Positions 39,575-48,270 of a DNA stretch of 64,000 bases are shown piece by piece. Position numbers and translations under genes: made by a program. Source of the stretch: Phenylobacterium sp. (lineage in GTDB: Bacteria; Pseudomonadota; Alphaproteobacteria; Caulobacterales; Caulobacteraceae); the NCBI RefSeq assembly GCF_016124325.1, contig NZ_WGNY01000014.1:186001-250000 (forward strand), read 5' to 3'. Positions within the stretch are counted from its first letter, which is position 1. Every line of letters begins with the position of its first letter. The notes below the pieces were generated by a model, which saw only the letters and a list, made by a program, of their open reading frames with translations, ran no database searches and was not told the DNA's origin.

Positions 39575-40350
39575 CCGATATCCCCCTCGACGACCGCGGC
39601 TTCACGCTTGGCCATGGTCTCTTCGAGACGGTGCTGTGGGCGGACGGCGAGTTCGCCTACTGGGACGCGCACGTCGAGCGCCTGGAGCGCGGATGCCGCG
39701 CGATCGGCCTGCCCGAACCGCCCCGCGCCGAGGTGATCGCCGCCGCGGAGGCCGCGCTGGAGACGGTCGGCAAGCCCGCCCGCGCCGCCGTGCGGATCAA
39801 CTGGAGCGCCGGCTCGGGCGCGCGGGGCCTGGACCCGCCCGCCGAGTTCCATCCGAGGCTCGCGGCGACCGCTGTCGCGCAGGGTCGCGCGCCCGGGTCC
39901 GCGCAGCTGGCCACCGCCCGGGTGAGGCGCAACGATCGCTCGCCGACCGCACGGATCAAGAGCCTGTCCTATCTGGACAACGTCCTGGCCCGCGCCGAGG
40001 CCCGCGCGGCCGGGGCCGACGAGGCCCTGATGCTCAACACGGCCGGCGAGGTCGCCTGCTGCGCGGCGGCCAACGTCTTCTGGCTGCGCCACGACGAGGT
40101 GTTCACCCCCGACTTGGAGTGCGGCGTGCTGGACGGGATCATGCGCCGTGAGGTGATCGCGGCCTGCTACGCCCTCGGCCTGCCGATCCACGAGGTGTTC
40201 GCCAACTCGGGCCGGTTGGCCGGCGCGCCGATGTTCATCACCAATAGCCTGACGGGCGTGCGCCCGGTGGCCAGCCTCGACGGTCAGAAGCTGCCGACCT
40301 CACCCCTGATCGCGGCCATCGCCAAGGCGGTCAGTCGAGCCCGCAGATGA
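39571..40350 (+). CDS. pabC: aminodeoxychorismate lyase / class IV aminotransferase
   Basis: This fold-type IV PLP enzyme has 259 residues. The start DRGFTLGHGLFETVLWADGE is the classical PabC/branched-chain motif, the PLP lysine lies in RIKSLSYLDNVLARAEA, and the cofactor phosphate cup is VACCAAANVF, with FITNSLTGVRPV near the end. Because it overlaps pabB by 4 bp, it most probably splits aminodeoxychorismate into 4-aminobenzoate and pyruvate. D-amino-acid aminotransferase is the alternative for the isolated protein. It overlaps the convergent aminotransferase by 20 bp. Confidence 0.88.
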   Translation: MTDIPLDDRGFTLGHGLFETVLWADGEFAYWDAHVERLERGCRAIGLPEPPRAEVIAAAEAALETVGKPARAAVRINWSAGSGARGLDPPAEFHPRLAATAVAQGRAPGSAQLATARVRRNDRSPTARIKSLSYLDNVLARAEARAAGADEALMLNTAGEVACCAAANVFWLRHDEVFTPDLECGVLDGIMRREVIAACYALGLPIHEVFANSGRLAGAPMFITNSLTGVRPVASLDGQKLPTSPLIAAIAKAVSRARR

Positions 40351-41656
40351 CCTCGCGGAGGATTTCGGCCATGAGGCCGATCTGCGCCTCCTCGACGATC
40401 AGCGGCGGCGAGAGGCAGATGATGTCGCCCGCCGCGCGCACGGTGAGCCCGGCCTCGAAGGCCTTCACCAGCGCCTCGTAGCCGCGCGCGCCCGGCGCGC
40501 CTTTGCGCGGTTGGAGCTCCACCGCCGCCAGCAGGCCCACGTTGCGTATGTCGATGACGTGCGGGGCGTCGGCCAGGCGGTGGACCATCTCCTCCCAAAT
40601 CGGGGCGAGGCCGGCCGCCCGCGTCAGCAGTCCCTCGCGCTCGTAGATGTCCATCGTCGCCATGCCGGCCGCGCAGGCCAGCGGATGGCCGGAGTAGGTG
40701 TAGCCGTGGAAGAACTCGATGCCCGCCTGGGAGGCCTCCATGATGGCGTCGTGCACATGGCGGCCCGCGAACACCGCGCCCATCGGGACGGTGGCGTTGG
40801 TGATGCCCTTGGCCGTGGTCATCAGGTCAGGGGTGACGTCGAAGAACTGCGACGCGAATGGCGTTCCCAGCCGGCCGAACCCGGTAATCACCTCGTCGAA
40901 GATCAGCAGGATTCCGTGCCGGTCGCAGATCTCGCGCAGGCGCTGGAGGTAGCCCCTGGGCGGCGGCAGCACCCCGCCCGCGCCGGCTACGGGCTCGACG
41001 ATCACCGCGGCGATGGTGTCGGCGCCGTGCAGCGCCACCAGCTGCTCCAGGTCCTCGGCGCGCTCGGCGCCGTGCTTCGGCAGGCCGCGGGCGAAGGCGT
41101 TGGCGGCCAGATCCTGGGTATGGCGCAGGTGGTCGGACGGCAGGGTCACATAGGCGCGGCGGTTGTTGACCAGCCCGCCCACCGAGATGCCGCCGAAGCC
41201 CACCCCGTGATAGCCCTTCTCCCGGCCGATCAGGCGGGTGCGCTGCCCCTCGCCCCGGGCCCGGTGGTAGGCCATGGCCATCTTGAGCGCCGTGTCGACC
41301 GCTTCCGAGCCCGAGTTCACATAGAAGATCCGGTCGAGGCCGGGCGGCGCGATCCTGGCCAGGCGCGCGGCGAAGTCGAAGGCGATCGGGTGGCCCATCT
41401 GGAACGAGGGCGCGTAGTCGAGGGCCAGCACCTGCCGCTGGAGGGCCTCGGCGATCTCGCGCCGCCCGTGGCCGGCGTTGACGCACCAGAGCCCCGCGGT
41501 GCCGTCCAGAACCTCGCGGCCATCGTCGGCCCGGTAGTACATGCCGCTGGCCGAAACCAGCATCCGCGGCGCGCCCTTGAACTGGCGGTTGGCCGTGAAC
41601 GGCATCCAGAAGGCCGCAAGGTCAGTGGCGTTCCTGAGCGTCGTGGCGTCGTCCAT
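40331..41656 (-). CDS. class III omega-amino acid:pyruvate aminotransferase
   Basis: This 441-residue PLP-dependent aminotransferase of the beta-alanine:pyruvate (omega-transaminase) type has these key segments: FWMPFTANRQFK at the start, FYVNSGSEAVDTALKMAMA (PLP phosphate), EKGYHGVGFGG, LLIFDEVITGFGRLG (Asp binding the pyridine N) and the PLP lysine in TTAKGITNATVPMGAV. It transfers amino groups from beta-alanine or other omega-amines to pyruvate. It lies 52 bp downstream of the MFS transporter gene on the same strand and may be co-transcribed. Confidence 0.92.
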   Translation of the reverse strand: MDDATTLRNATDLAAFWMPFTANRQFKGAPRMLVSASGMYYRADDGREVLDGTAGLWCVNAGHGRREIAEALQRQVLALDYAPSFQMGHPIAFDFAARLARIAPPGLDRIFYVNSGSEAVDTALKMAMAYHRARGEGQRTRLIGREKGYHGVGFGGISVGGLVNNRRAYVTLPSDHLRHTQDLAANAFARGLPKHGAERAEDLEQLVALHGADTIAAVIVEPVAGAGGVLPPPRGYLQRLREICDRHGILLIFDEVITGFGRLGTPFASQFFDVTPDLMTTAKGITNATVPMGAVFAGRHVHDAIMEASQAGIEFFHGYTYSGHPLACAAGMATMDIYEREGLLTRAAGLAPIWEEMVHRLADAPHVIDIRNVGLLAAVELQPRKGAPGARGYEALVKAFEAGLTVRAAGDIICLSPPLIVEEAQIGLMAEILREVICGLD

Positions 41657-41708
41657 GGCGGCATCCTCGTGGCTGGCGCCTCACGAAACCAGCTTCGGGG
41701 CGGCCTAG

Positions 41709-42971
41709 CTAGTCCCTGGCGGCCAACGGCCGGAAGTCCGGCCCGAGCGTACGGGCGGGACGCCCGAAGAGGCCGATGAGGGCCATCGCCGCAGCCGTCA
41801 GTCCGCAGGCCACGGCCGTCGGCGCCGGGCCGAGTCGAGCGAGCACGAACGGGCCCGCCGCTGTCGAGGCCATCATCGCGGTGATCACCAGCACCAGGCG
41901 CAGGCGAAGCACCGCGGCGTAGTCGTCGCTGGAAAGTCGGCTGGAGAAGAAGTTCAGCATCTGCAGGCCGGCGACGGAATGCCCGACGCCCATCGCCAGG
42001 GCGGCGGCGGCCATGGCGGGGATGCGCGCCGGCGGCGGAAACAGGGCCGCGGCTCCGACGAGCGCCTGGGCGAGGCCGATCGCCAGATAGCCCTCGAACT
42101 GCCGCCGCAACGGCCGGCGCGGCTCGGTCAGCACCACCAGCGGACCCGCCAGCAGCTCGGTGACGGCCACGGCCCCGAACACCACGGCGACGCCCGCGAG
42201 GCCGGCGGCGCTTCCGCCCTCGGCGAAGATCAACGGGACGGCGACGGTGAACCCCAGCGCATACGAGCCGCCGCGGACGCCGGTGGTGATCAGCGCGCTC
42301 CAGACGCCCGGGCAGCCGTTGGCGGCGTGGACGCCTCGCGCCAGGCGGCGGAAGAAGCCGACCCGGTTGGCGACGGCGGCGGATCGCGGCGGATCCATGG
42401 CGTGGCCTACCGCCGCGACCGCGCCGGCCGAGGCCAGGAAGCTGACGGCGTTGGCGGTCAGGAGGTGGATGGCCGGCAGGACGGCCATGGCGGCGGCCGC
42501 CAGGAACGGGCCAGCCGCCTGGGCGACGCGGACGGTGCTGTCGAACAGTCCGTTGGCGGCCCGCAACCCGCCCTCGGGCGCCAGCGCCGGCAGGCTCGAC
42601 AGGAACACCGGCCGGCTTGCCGCGCCCAGGGCGCCCAGCAGCACGCTGACCCCCACCAAGACCGGAAAGGTCGGGCCGGAGGCCGCGGCGATCACCACCG
42701 CCGCGCAGGCGGCGGCCGACAGCAGGTCGGCTCCGATCAGGAACCCCCTTCGGGGCAAGGTTTCGACGAGCGGGCCGCCCAGGATGCTGACGGCCAGGAT
42801 CGCCGCCGATTGGGCCGTCACCAGCAGCGAGGCGTTGGGCCCGGCCAGCTTCGCCGCCAGCCACAGGGCGCCTACCCGGTACAGCTCTCCGCCGATCGCC
42901 GACAGCGCCAGGCCGGTCCACAGGACGCGGATACGCCGGTCCCGCAGCAGGTCGAGGTAGGGATGGGCCAT
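41709..42971 (-). CDS. MFS transporter
   Basis: This 420-residue major facilitator protein has about 12 transmembrane helices. It begins with MAHPYLDLLRDRRIRVLWTG, typical for MFS_3-like (enterobactin exporter-like) members, in which the first helix follows a short basic start. The loop between helices 2 and 3 reads GGPLVETLPRRGFLIGADLL. It is a probable efflux carrier and the substrate is unknown. It is upstream of the omega-aminotransferase, and divergent from the LLM oxidoreductase across 156 bp. Confidence 0.87.
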   Translation of the reverse strand: MAHPYLDLLRDRRIRVLWTGLALSAIGGELYRVGALWLAAKLAGPNASLLVTAQSAAILAVSILGGPLVETLPRRGFLIGADLLSAAACAAVVIAAASGPTFPVLVGVSVLLGALGAASRPVFLSSLPALAPEGGLRAANGLFDSTVRVAQAAGPFLAAAAMAVLPAIHLLTANAVSFLASAGAVAAVGHAMDPPRSAAVANRVGFFRRLARGVHAANGCPGVWSALITTGVRGGSYALGFTVAVPLIFAEGGSAAGLAGVAVVFGAVAVTELLAGPLVVLTEPRRPLRRQFEGYLAIGLAQALVGAAALFPPPARIPAMAAAALAMGVGHSVAGLQMLNFFSSRLSSDDYAAVLRLRLVLVITAMMASTAAGPFVLARLGPAPTAVACGLTAAAMALIGLFGRPARTLGPDFRPLAARD

Positions 42972-43127
42972 GGCCGCGGAGTGTCACGCCCGAATCGCCC
43001 CCCTTGCCAATGAAGGTTCCGGGGCGGGATGGTGCAGGCAATGACCAGGCGCCGCTAAGCGCGATCCGCGAATGTGGACATCGCACTCGAACCTTTGACC
43101 CCGAGCGCCGGGCGGGAGGAGACGGAC

Positions 43128-44369
43128 ATGCGCTTCGGCGTCTTCTACGAGCATCAGCTGCCCAAGCCCTGGAACGAGGGCGACGAGGCCCGCCTGTTCC
43201 ACGAGGCCCTGGAGCAGGTCGTCCTCGCCGACCGGCTGGGCTACGACTACGCCTGGGAGGTCGAGCATCACTTCCTGGAGGAGTATTCCCACTCCTCCGC
43301 GCCCGAGGTGTTCCTGGCCGCCTGCGCGGCGCTCACCAAGACCATCCGGGTCGGCCACGGCATCCGCCAGGTGATCCCCAACTACAACCACCCCGCCCGC
43401 ACGGCCGAGGGCCTGGCGACGCTGGACATCGTCTCGAACGGCCGGCTCGACTTCGGCATCGGCGAGGGGGCGACGCGGCTGGAGCTGGGCGGTTTCGCGA
43501 TCCCGGCCAAGGAGAAGCGGGCGCTGGCGCTGGAGGCGGCCGAGCAGATCGCCAACATGCTCGTGATGAGCCCCTATCCCGGCTACGAGGGGCGCGGCTT
43601 CTCGTTCCCCTGCCGCAACGTGGTGCCGAAGCCGATGCAGAAGCCGCATCCGCCGATGTGGATGGCCTGCACCAACCGCGACACGATCAAGATCGCCGCG
43701 CAGAACGGCATCGGGGCGTTGGCCTTCTCGTTCCTCGATCCCGAGGAGGCCAAGACCTGGGCCGACATCTACTACGGCATCATCAAGTCGGAGGAGTGCG
43801 TGCCGCTGGGCCATGCGGTGAACGCCAACCTGGCCATGGTGTCGAACTTCTCGGTGCACCACGACCGGGACGAGGCGATCCGACGCGGGCAGGAGGGCTT
43901 CGAGTTCTTTTCCTACGCGGTGAACGCCCTGGTGGCGCACGACGTCTATCCGGGCCGCTCCTCGCTGTTCGCCGATTTCCAGAGGAGCCGGGCCGCTTCG
44001 GACGACGAGATCATCGCCGCGCGCAAGGCCGCCCGCCATAACGCCAACGGCATCGGCACGCCCGACGACATCCGCGAGCACATCGAGGGGTTCCAGGCCG
44101 CCGGCGTCGACCAGGTGATCTTCATGCAGCAGGCGGGGCGCAACCGGCACGACCACATATGCCAGTCGCTGGAGCTGTTCGCGGCCGAGGTGATGCCGGG
44201 CTTCAAGGCCGGCGCCGCCGAGCGCGAGGCGAAGAAGGCCGCCGAGCTCGCGCCCTATATCGAGGCCGCTATGGCGCGGAAGAGATGGATGCCCCCGCTC
44301 GCGGCCGAAGATATCCCGGTGGTTCCCGCGTCCCGCCCGAAGGCGCAGATCAATGAGGCGGCCAGATAA
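43128..44369 (+). CDS. LLM-class flavin-dependent monooxygenase
   Basis: This luciferase-like monooxygenase has 413 residues, beginning MRFGVFYEHQLPKPW. The start has a GGGAGGAG site. Family markers are YAWEVEHHFLEEYSHSSAP, VGHGIRQVIPNYNHPARTAE, SNGRLDFGIGEGAT and a late glycine-rich FMQQAGRN. It is likely an FMNH2-dependent oxygenase for hydrophobic substrates such as limonene-like terpenes or alkanes, but the substrate is unproven. It is monocistronic and followed by a 167-bp AT-richer gap. Confidence 0.9.
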   Translation: MRFGVFYEHQLPKPWNEGDEARLFHEALEQVVLADRLGYDYAWEVEHHFLEEYSHSSAPEVFLAACAALTKTIRVGHGIRQVIPNYNHPARTAEGLATLDIVSNGRLDFGIGEGATRLELGGFAIPAKEKRALALEAAEQIANMLVMSPYPGYEGRGFSFPCRNVVPKPMQKPHPPMWMACTNRDTIKIAAQNGIGALAFSFLDPEEAKTWADIYYGIIKSEECVPLGHAVNANLAMVSNFSVHHDRDEAIRRGQEGFEFFSYAVNALVAHDVYPGRSSLFADFQRSRAASDDEIIAARKAARHNANGIGTPDDIREHIEGFQAAGVDQVIFMQQAGRNRHDHICQSLELFAAEVMPGFKAGAAEREAKKAAELAPYIEAAMARKRWMPPLAAEDIPVVPASRPKAQINEAAR

Positions 44370-44536
44370 ATCTGCCGCGAATGTCGCGTGATTACTATCG
44401 GTGTGCTTAGTCGTCGCATCATGGTGAACGCTTCATAAGCCATGTTTGCTGAAAATCTTCGCTCGTTAGTTGCGAGATTCACGATCCATACACGCTGAAG
44501 TGACATCATGCGGGCGCTTCAGAAGGAGTAGCTCGC

Positions 44537-44752
44537 ATGAGCATCAATGCGCTCACGCCGCCGACGGCCGCTGCGCCGCCGCCGCCCGTGCCGCCGGTCT
44601 CGCCGGTCCAGGCCCCGGCGGAGCCCGCAGTCGCCACCTCGGACAGCGACGACAAGGACAACGCGTCCAGTGACTCGCGGGAGGACCGGTCCCCGCCGCC
44701 CCCGCCGAAGCCCCCGGAAGGCCAGGGCCAGCTCTTCGACCTGAGGGTCTGA
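44537..44752 (+). CDS. small proline-rich acidic protein
   Basis: This 71-residue protein is preceded by AGAAGGAG at 8-nt spacing. It has no signal peptide or helix, but is low-complexity: an N-terminal Pro/Ala stretch (TAAAPPPPVPPVSPVQAPAE), an acidic Ser/Asp middle (TSDSDDKDNASSDSREDR) and a second Pro run, ending GQGQLFDLRV. This could be an intrinsically disordered linker or scaffold. The upstream gap (44370-44536) is unusually AT-rich for this genome, as expected for a real promoter. I do not recognise the family. Confidence 0.6.
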   Translation: MSINALTPPTAAAPPPPVPPVSPVQAPAEPAVATSDSDDKDNASSDSREDRSPPPPPKPPEGQGQLFDLRV

Positions 44753-44765
44753 TCCGACGACATTC

Positions 44766-44787
44766 CCCGGCGCGCGCCGCGGCCGGG
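44766..44787. terminator. weak GC hairpin between convergent genes
   Basis: CCCGGC and GCCGGG (6 bp) pair around a 10-nt GC loop between the small protein and the convergent Nudix gene. No T tract follows on either strand, so any terminator role is uncertain. Confidence 0.3.
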
Positions 44788-44794
44788 ACCTGCG

Positions 44795-45400
44795 CTAGCG
44801 GGCCGTCCAGGACGGCTGGCCGATGCCGTCGGTGCGGCATTCGCGGCCGTGCAGGCAGACTTCCCGGAACTGCAGCAGGAACGCCGCCGTCGGCGGGTTC
44901 ACCCAGTCGCCGCGCGCGTGCATGCGCAGGATCGCCGGACCGCCCGCCGGGTTGGCTTCGGCGCGCGGGGCCTCGGGGTGATCCAGGTCGGCGATCGGCA
45001 CCGCCCAGGCCAGCCACACCTCGTCGGGATTGGGCGCGAGCACCAGCGGCTCGGCCGACCAGAACACCACCGGGGTCACCACATGGCCGCCGAGCGTCGC
45101 GAGATCGTCCAAAAGGCCCAGGGCGGCCGCGCGCGGCAGGCTGACGCCGAGCTCCTCTGCGGTCTCGCGCCGGGCGGTGTCCACCGCGTCCTCGCCGGGC
45201 TCGGTATGGCCGCCGGGCAGGGCGTAGTTTCCGGCGTTGCGCCGCAGGTGCTGCGCCCGGCGGGTCAGGAAGAAGGCCGGCCCGTCGTCGGTGGGCGACA
45301 GCACGATCGCCACCGCCGCGCGCCGCCGGCCCTCGTCGGGCAGGGCGATGCGGGAAAAGCCGGCGAAATTGGCCTCGATGCGGGCGCGAAGATCTTGCAC
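44795..45400 (-). CDS. Nudix hydrolase, CoA pyrophosphatase-like
   Basis: This 201-residue Nudix hydrolase has a full Nudix box at 64-86, GHTEPGEDAVDTARRE plus TAEELGV (G-x5-E-x7-REUxEExGU). Just before it, LTRRAQHLRRNAGNYALPGG is the extended motif found in coenzyme A pyrophosphatases (NUDT7/YeaB-like). It therefore probably cleaves CoA or its derivatives into 3',5'-ADP and 4'-phosphopantetheine. A signal peptide is absent. Other nucleoside-diphosphate substrates are possible. Confidence 0.88.
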   Translation of the reverse strand: MQDLRARIEANFAGFSRIALPDEGRRRAAVAIVLSPTDDGPAFFLTRRAQHLRRNAGNYALPGGHTEPGEDAVDTARRETAEELGVSLPRAAALGLLDDLATLGGHVVTPVVFWSAEPLVLAPNPDEVWLAWAVPIADLDHPEAPRAEANPAGGPAILRMHARGDWVNPPTAAFLLQFREVCLHGRECRTDGIGQPSWTAR

Positions 45401-45447
45401 CCGCTCTCTAGAGCGCTCCGCTGCCCGGGGCGCAACCCGCTCCGCCT

Positions 45448-46506
45448 CTAGGCGGTGGCCAGCGCCGGGTAGTCGACATAGCCCGCCGCGCCGGGCCCGT
45501 AGAAGGTCTGGGGCTGTGGCGGGTTGAGATCGGCGCCCGCCTTCAGGCGCTCCACCAGGTCGGGGTTGGCGATATAGGCCTTGCCGAAGCCGACGGCGTC
45601 CGCCGTCCCGGCGTCGAGCAGGGCCTGGCCCGTCTTGGCGTCGAGGCCCTCGTTGGCGATGTAGACGCCACCGAACAGGGCCTTGAGCTGCGGCGAAAGG
45701 CTGTCGGCGCCCACGTGCTCGCGGGCCATCAGGAAGGCGAGGTTCCGCTCGCGCGCGGCGCGGGCCACGTGGCCGAACGTCGCCGCCAGATCGGAGTCGC
45801 CCATGTCGTGGGCGTCGGCGCGCGGCGCCAGGTGCAGGCCGACGCGGTCCGGGCCCCAGACGGAGACGGCCGCATCCACCGCCTCGAACATCAACCGCGC
45901 GCGGTTCTCGATCGATCCGCCGTATTCGTCATCGCGCTGGTTGGTGGTGTCCTGCAGGAACTGGTCGAGCAGGTAGCCGTTGGCGCCGTGCAGCTCCACG
46001 CCGTCGAAGCCGGCGCGCTGGGCGTTCTGCGCCCCCTTTCGATAGGCCGCGACGACCGCCTTGATCTCGGGAACCGTCAGCGGACGCGGAGTGGGGTAGG
46101 GCCGCTCGGGCCGCAGCAGGCTCACATGGCCGCGCGCCGCCACCGCGCTGGCCGAGACCGGGGCCTCGCCGCCCAGGAAGCTGGGGTCCGAGATGCGGCC
46201 CACGTGCCAGAGCTGCAGGAAGATGCGCCCGCCCCTGTCGTGGACGGCGCGGGTTACCGCCTTCCAGCCCTCGACCTGGTCTTCCGACCAGATGCCGGGG
46301 CTGCCGGCGTAGCCTACGCCCTTCGGCGTCACGGAAGTGGCCTCGGAGATGATCAGGCCGGCCGAGGCGCGCTGGGCGTAGTATTCGGCCACCAGCGGGC
46401 CGGGCGTGCGCTCGTCGCCGGTGCGCAGGCGGGTGAGCGGCGCCATGACGATGCGGTTGTTCAGCGTGAGGTCGCCGACCTTCAGGGGATCGAACAGGGT
46501 AGGCAT
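45448..46506 (-). CDS. old yellow enzyme / alkene reductase (NemA-like)
   Basis: This FMN-dependent alkene reductase of 352 residues is closer to classical old yellow enzymes than the first one in the window. Motifs include LNNRIVMAPLTRLR, FLQLWHVGRISDP, the substrate-binding ELHGANGYLLDQFLQD, YGGSIENRARLM and the C-terminal FYGPGAAGYVDYP. Relatives (NemA, XenB) reduce alpha,beta-unsaturated carbonyls, nitro compounds or maleimides with NADPH. It is preceded by a 95-bp gap and is probably its own transcription unit. Confidence 0.92.
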   Translation of the reverse strand: MPTLFDPLKVGDLTLNNRIVMAPLTRLRTGDERTPGPLVAEYYAQRASAGLIISEATSVTPKGVGYAGSPGIWSEDQVEGWKAVTRAVHDRGGRIFLQLWHVGRISDPSFLGGEAPVSASAVAARGHVSLLRPERPYPTPRPLTVPEIKAVVAAYRKGAQNAQRAGFDGVELHGANGYLLDQFLQDTTNQRDDEYGGSIENRARLMFEAVDAAVSVWGPDRVGLHLAPRADAHDMGDSDLAATFGHVARAARERNLAFLMAREHVGADSLSPQLKALFGGVYIANEGLDAKTGQALLDAGTADAVGFGKAYIANPDLVERLKAGADLNPPQPQTFYGPGAAGYVDYPALATA

Positions 46507-46601
46507 GGCGAGGTTCCCGGGAGCGGAATTTTCGGTTGCAGCTTAGGTAGGCGCCGGATCGTCGGATTCACCCGCAGAAATCCTCGCGCGTCGTTGAGAA
46601 A

Positions 46602-47345
46602 TCAGCCCACCCATGCGCCGCCGTTGGCGTGGATCACCTGTCCCTGGACGAAGCCGGCCGCCTCGCTCAGCAGGAACTCGACCACTGCGGCGTAGTCGGC
46701 GCCCTCGGTGAGCCGTCCCGAGGGATTGCCCCGCGCCCCGCGCTCCAGCACCCGGGCCGCGGCGTCCTCGCTTCCGGCCATCCGGGCCACTGAGGTCGTG
46801 GCCACCAGCCCCGGAGCCACGGCGTTGATGCGCACGCCCCGCGGCGCCAGTTCGGACACGAGGTATCGGATCAGGCTTTCCGCCAGCGCCTTGCCCGCGC
46901 CGAGCGCGGCGTAGTTGGCCAGAGCGGTCCGCGCGCCGGCGCTGGAGATGAACACCACGCTCGACCCGTGCTTCAGCCACGGCTGGGCCTGGCTGACCAG
47001 ATAGAGCAGCGACAGTCCGTTGGTCTCGATCGCCTGGGTGAACTTCGCGAGGTCGGCCTGCAGGAGGGCGGTCGGGTAGATCGCCGCGGCGCTGTGGACG
47101 ATGTGCAGCGGGCCGTCCGCGGCCGCGCCGGCCGCCGCGACCAGCCGCCCGGCGTCCTCGATCGATCCCACGTCGGCGCGCACGGCCTGCGCCTGGGCGC
47201 CGAGTCCGCCCAGCCGCGCCACGGCCGCCGAGGCCGCGCCTTCGTCGCTGTGGTAGCCAAGCACGAGCGGTTCGCCCCGGCGCGCCAGGTGCTCGGCGAT
47301 GGCCAGACCGATGCCCTTGGTCCCGCCGGTGATCAGGATCGTCAT
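46602..47345 (-). CDS. SDR oxidoreductase with Y-x6-K active site (FabL/FabI-like)
   Basis: This 247-residue Rossmann-fold SDR has the cofactor loop TGGTKGIGLAIAEHL at residues 6-20. In ordinary SDRs the active site is YxxxK, but here the pattern is Tyr145-x6-Lys152 in ALANYAALGAGKALAE. That spacing is the hallmark of enoyl-ACP reductases FabI and FabL. The downstream segment LVSELAPRGVRINAVAPGLV also fits FabL-like proteins. It may be an enoyl-ACP/enoyl-thioester reductase, or a ketoreductase that lost the normal Tyr. It is third in an operon with a hotdog-like protein and an unknown protein. Confidence 0.87.
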   Translation of the reverse strand: MTILITGGTKGIGLAIAEHLARRGEPLVLGYHSDEGAASAAVARLGGLGAQAQAVRADVGSIEDAGRLVAAAGAAADGPLHIVHSAAAIYPTALLQADLAKFTQAIETNGLSLLYLVSQAQPWLKHGSSVVFISSAGARTALANYAALGAGKALAESLIRYLVSELAPRGVRINAVAPGLVATTSVARMAGSEDAAARVLERGARGNPSGRLTEGADYAAVVEFLLSEAAGFVQGQVIHANGGAWVG

Positions 47346-47366
47346 GGTTCCCCCGCCAGACGGCCC

Positions 47367-48194
47367 CTAGCTCCAGAGCGGCGAGGAGGCCTTCAGGAAG
47401 CGAAGGTAGAACCGCACGCGGCCCACGTCTTCGCCGTCCTGCGAGAAGATCACGTCGTACCAGGCGTTCTCGGTCTTGGGGCTTTCGGTGAGCTTCAGGA
47501 TCTTCGTGCGCGCCTTGTAGGTGACGCCGGCCCGGAACGGCCCCTTCAGGTGCTCGACCTCCAGCGCGCCGAACAGGCCCACGTGCGGTTGCCGCGACCT
47601 GCCGACGGCGGCGAACCGCGCCTGGTGGGCGAGGCCGATGGCCTGCGATGGCGGCAGGACGCCGCTGGCGTAGGCGGGCAGGTCCTCGGTGATGATCTCG
47701 CGGTGCTTCGCCAGCCGCTCGGGGTCGATGCAGGCTTCGGCCTCGCCCTCGTCGCCCACCTTGATATCGCCCAGGATCCGCAGCCGACCGGGTTCCGCCG
47801 GCGACTGGCCGGCCATGCGATGGACCAGCTCCGAGCCTGGGTCGGCCTTGGCCGAGGCCGTGCCGACGCAGATCTGCGCGCCGTCGTGGTTGTGCATGGA
47901 CAGATGCGCGCGCTGGGCGTCGGCGGCCACCTGGGCGGCGACTTCCTCGCGGTCCACCGTGGCCTGGGTGAAATAGAGCGACAGCGTCCCGGTCTCGAAC
48001 CAGGCGTCCCCGTAGAGATCGAGGAGCCGCGGCGCGAACTGGTCCATGTGGACCGAGCCGGCCACCGTGCCACCCCGGAAGCCCAGCTTGGCGGCGGTGG
48101 CGTCGTCGTGGATCGAGCCCTTGACCTCGGCGGCCATGTTGCGGGGCGTGCGGAACGGGCCGGTCCAGACGTCGGCCGCCAGGGTGTCGCTCAT
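47367..48194 (-). CDS. hotdog-fold (MaoC/thioesterase-like) protein
   Basis: This 275-residue protein has no confident family match. The segment SIHDDATAAKLGFRGGTVAG followed by SVHMDQF resembles the conserved H-x-D...A...G-F-x-G turn of MaoC-like dehydratases and acyl-thioesterases, and the length would allow two hotdog halves. A clear GGAGG ribosome site precedes the ATG. It sits 21 bp upstream of the Y-x6-K SDR gene, which supports a joint role in acyl-thioester chemistry. This is inferred from short motifs only. Confidence 0.6.
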   Translation of the reverse strand: MSDTLAADVWTGPFRTPRNMAAEVKGSIHDDATAAKLGFRGGTVAGSVHMDQFAPRLLDLYGDAWFETGTLSLYFTQATVDREEVAAQVAADAQRAHLSMHNHDGAQICVGTASAKADPGSELVHRMAGQSPAEPGRLRILGDIKVGDEGEAEACIDPERLAKHREIITEDLPAYASGVLPPSQAIGLAHQARFAAVGRSRQPHVGLFGALEVEHLKGPFRAGVTYKARTKILKLTESPKTENAWYDVIFSQDGEDVGRVRFYLRFLKASSPLWS

Positions 48195-48270
48195 GGTTTC
48201 CTCCGGACCCGATCTCCATGCCGGGTTTTCGAAAACCTGAGCCTCCCGGTCCCGCCCGTCAATGCCCGGT

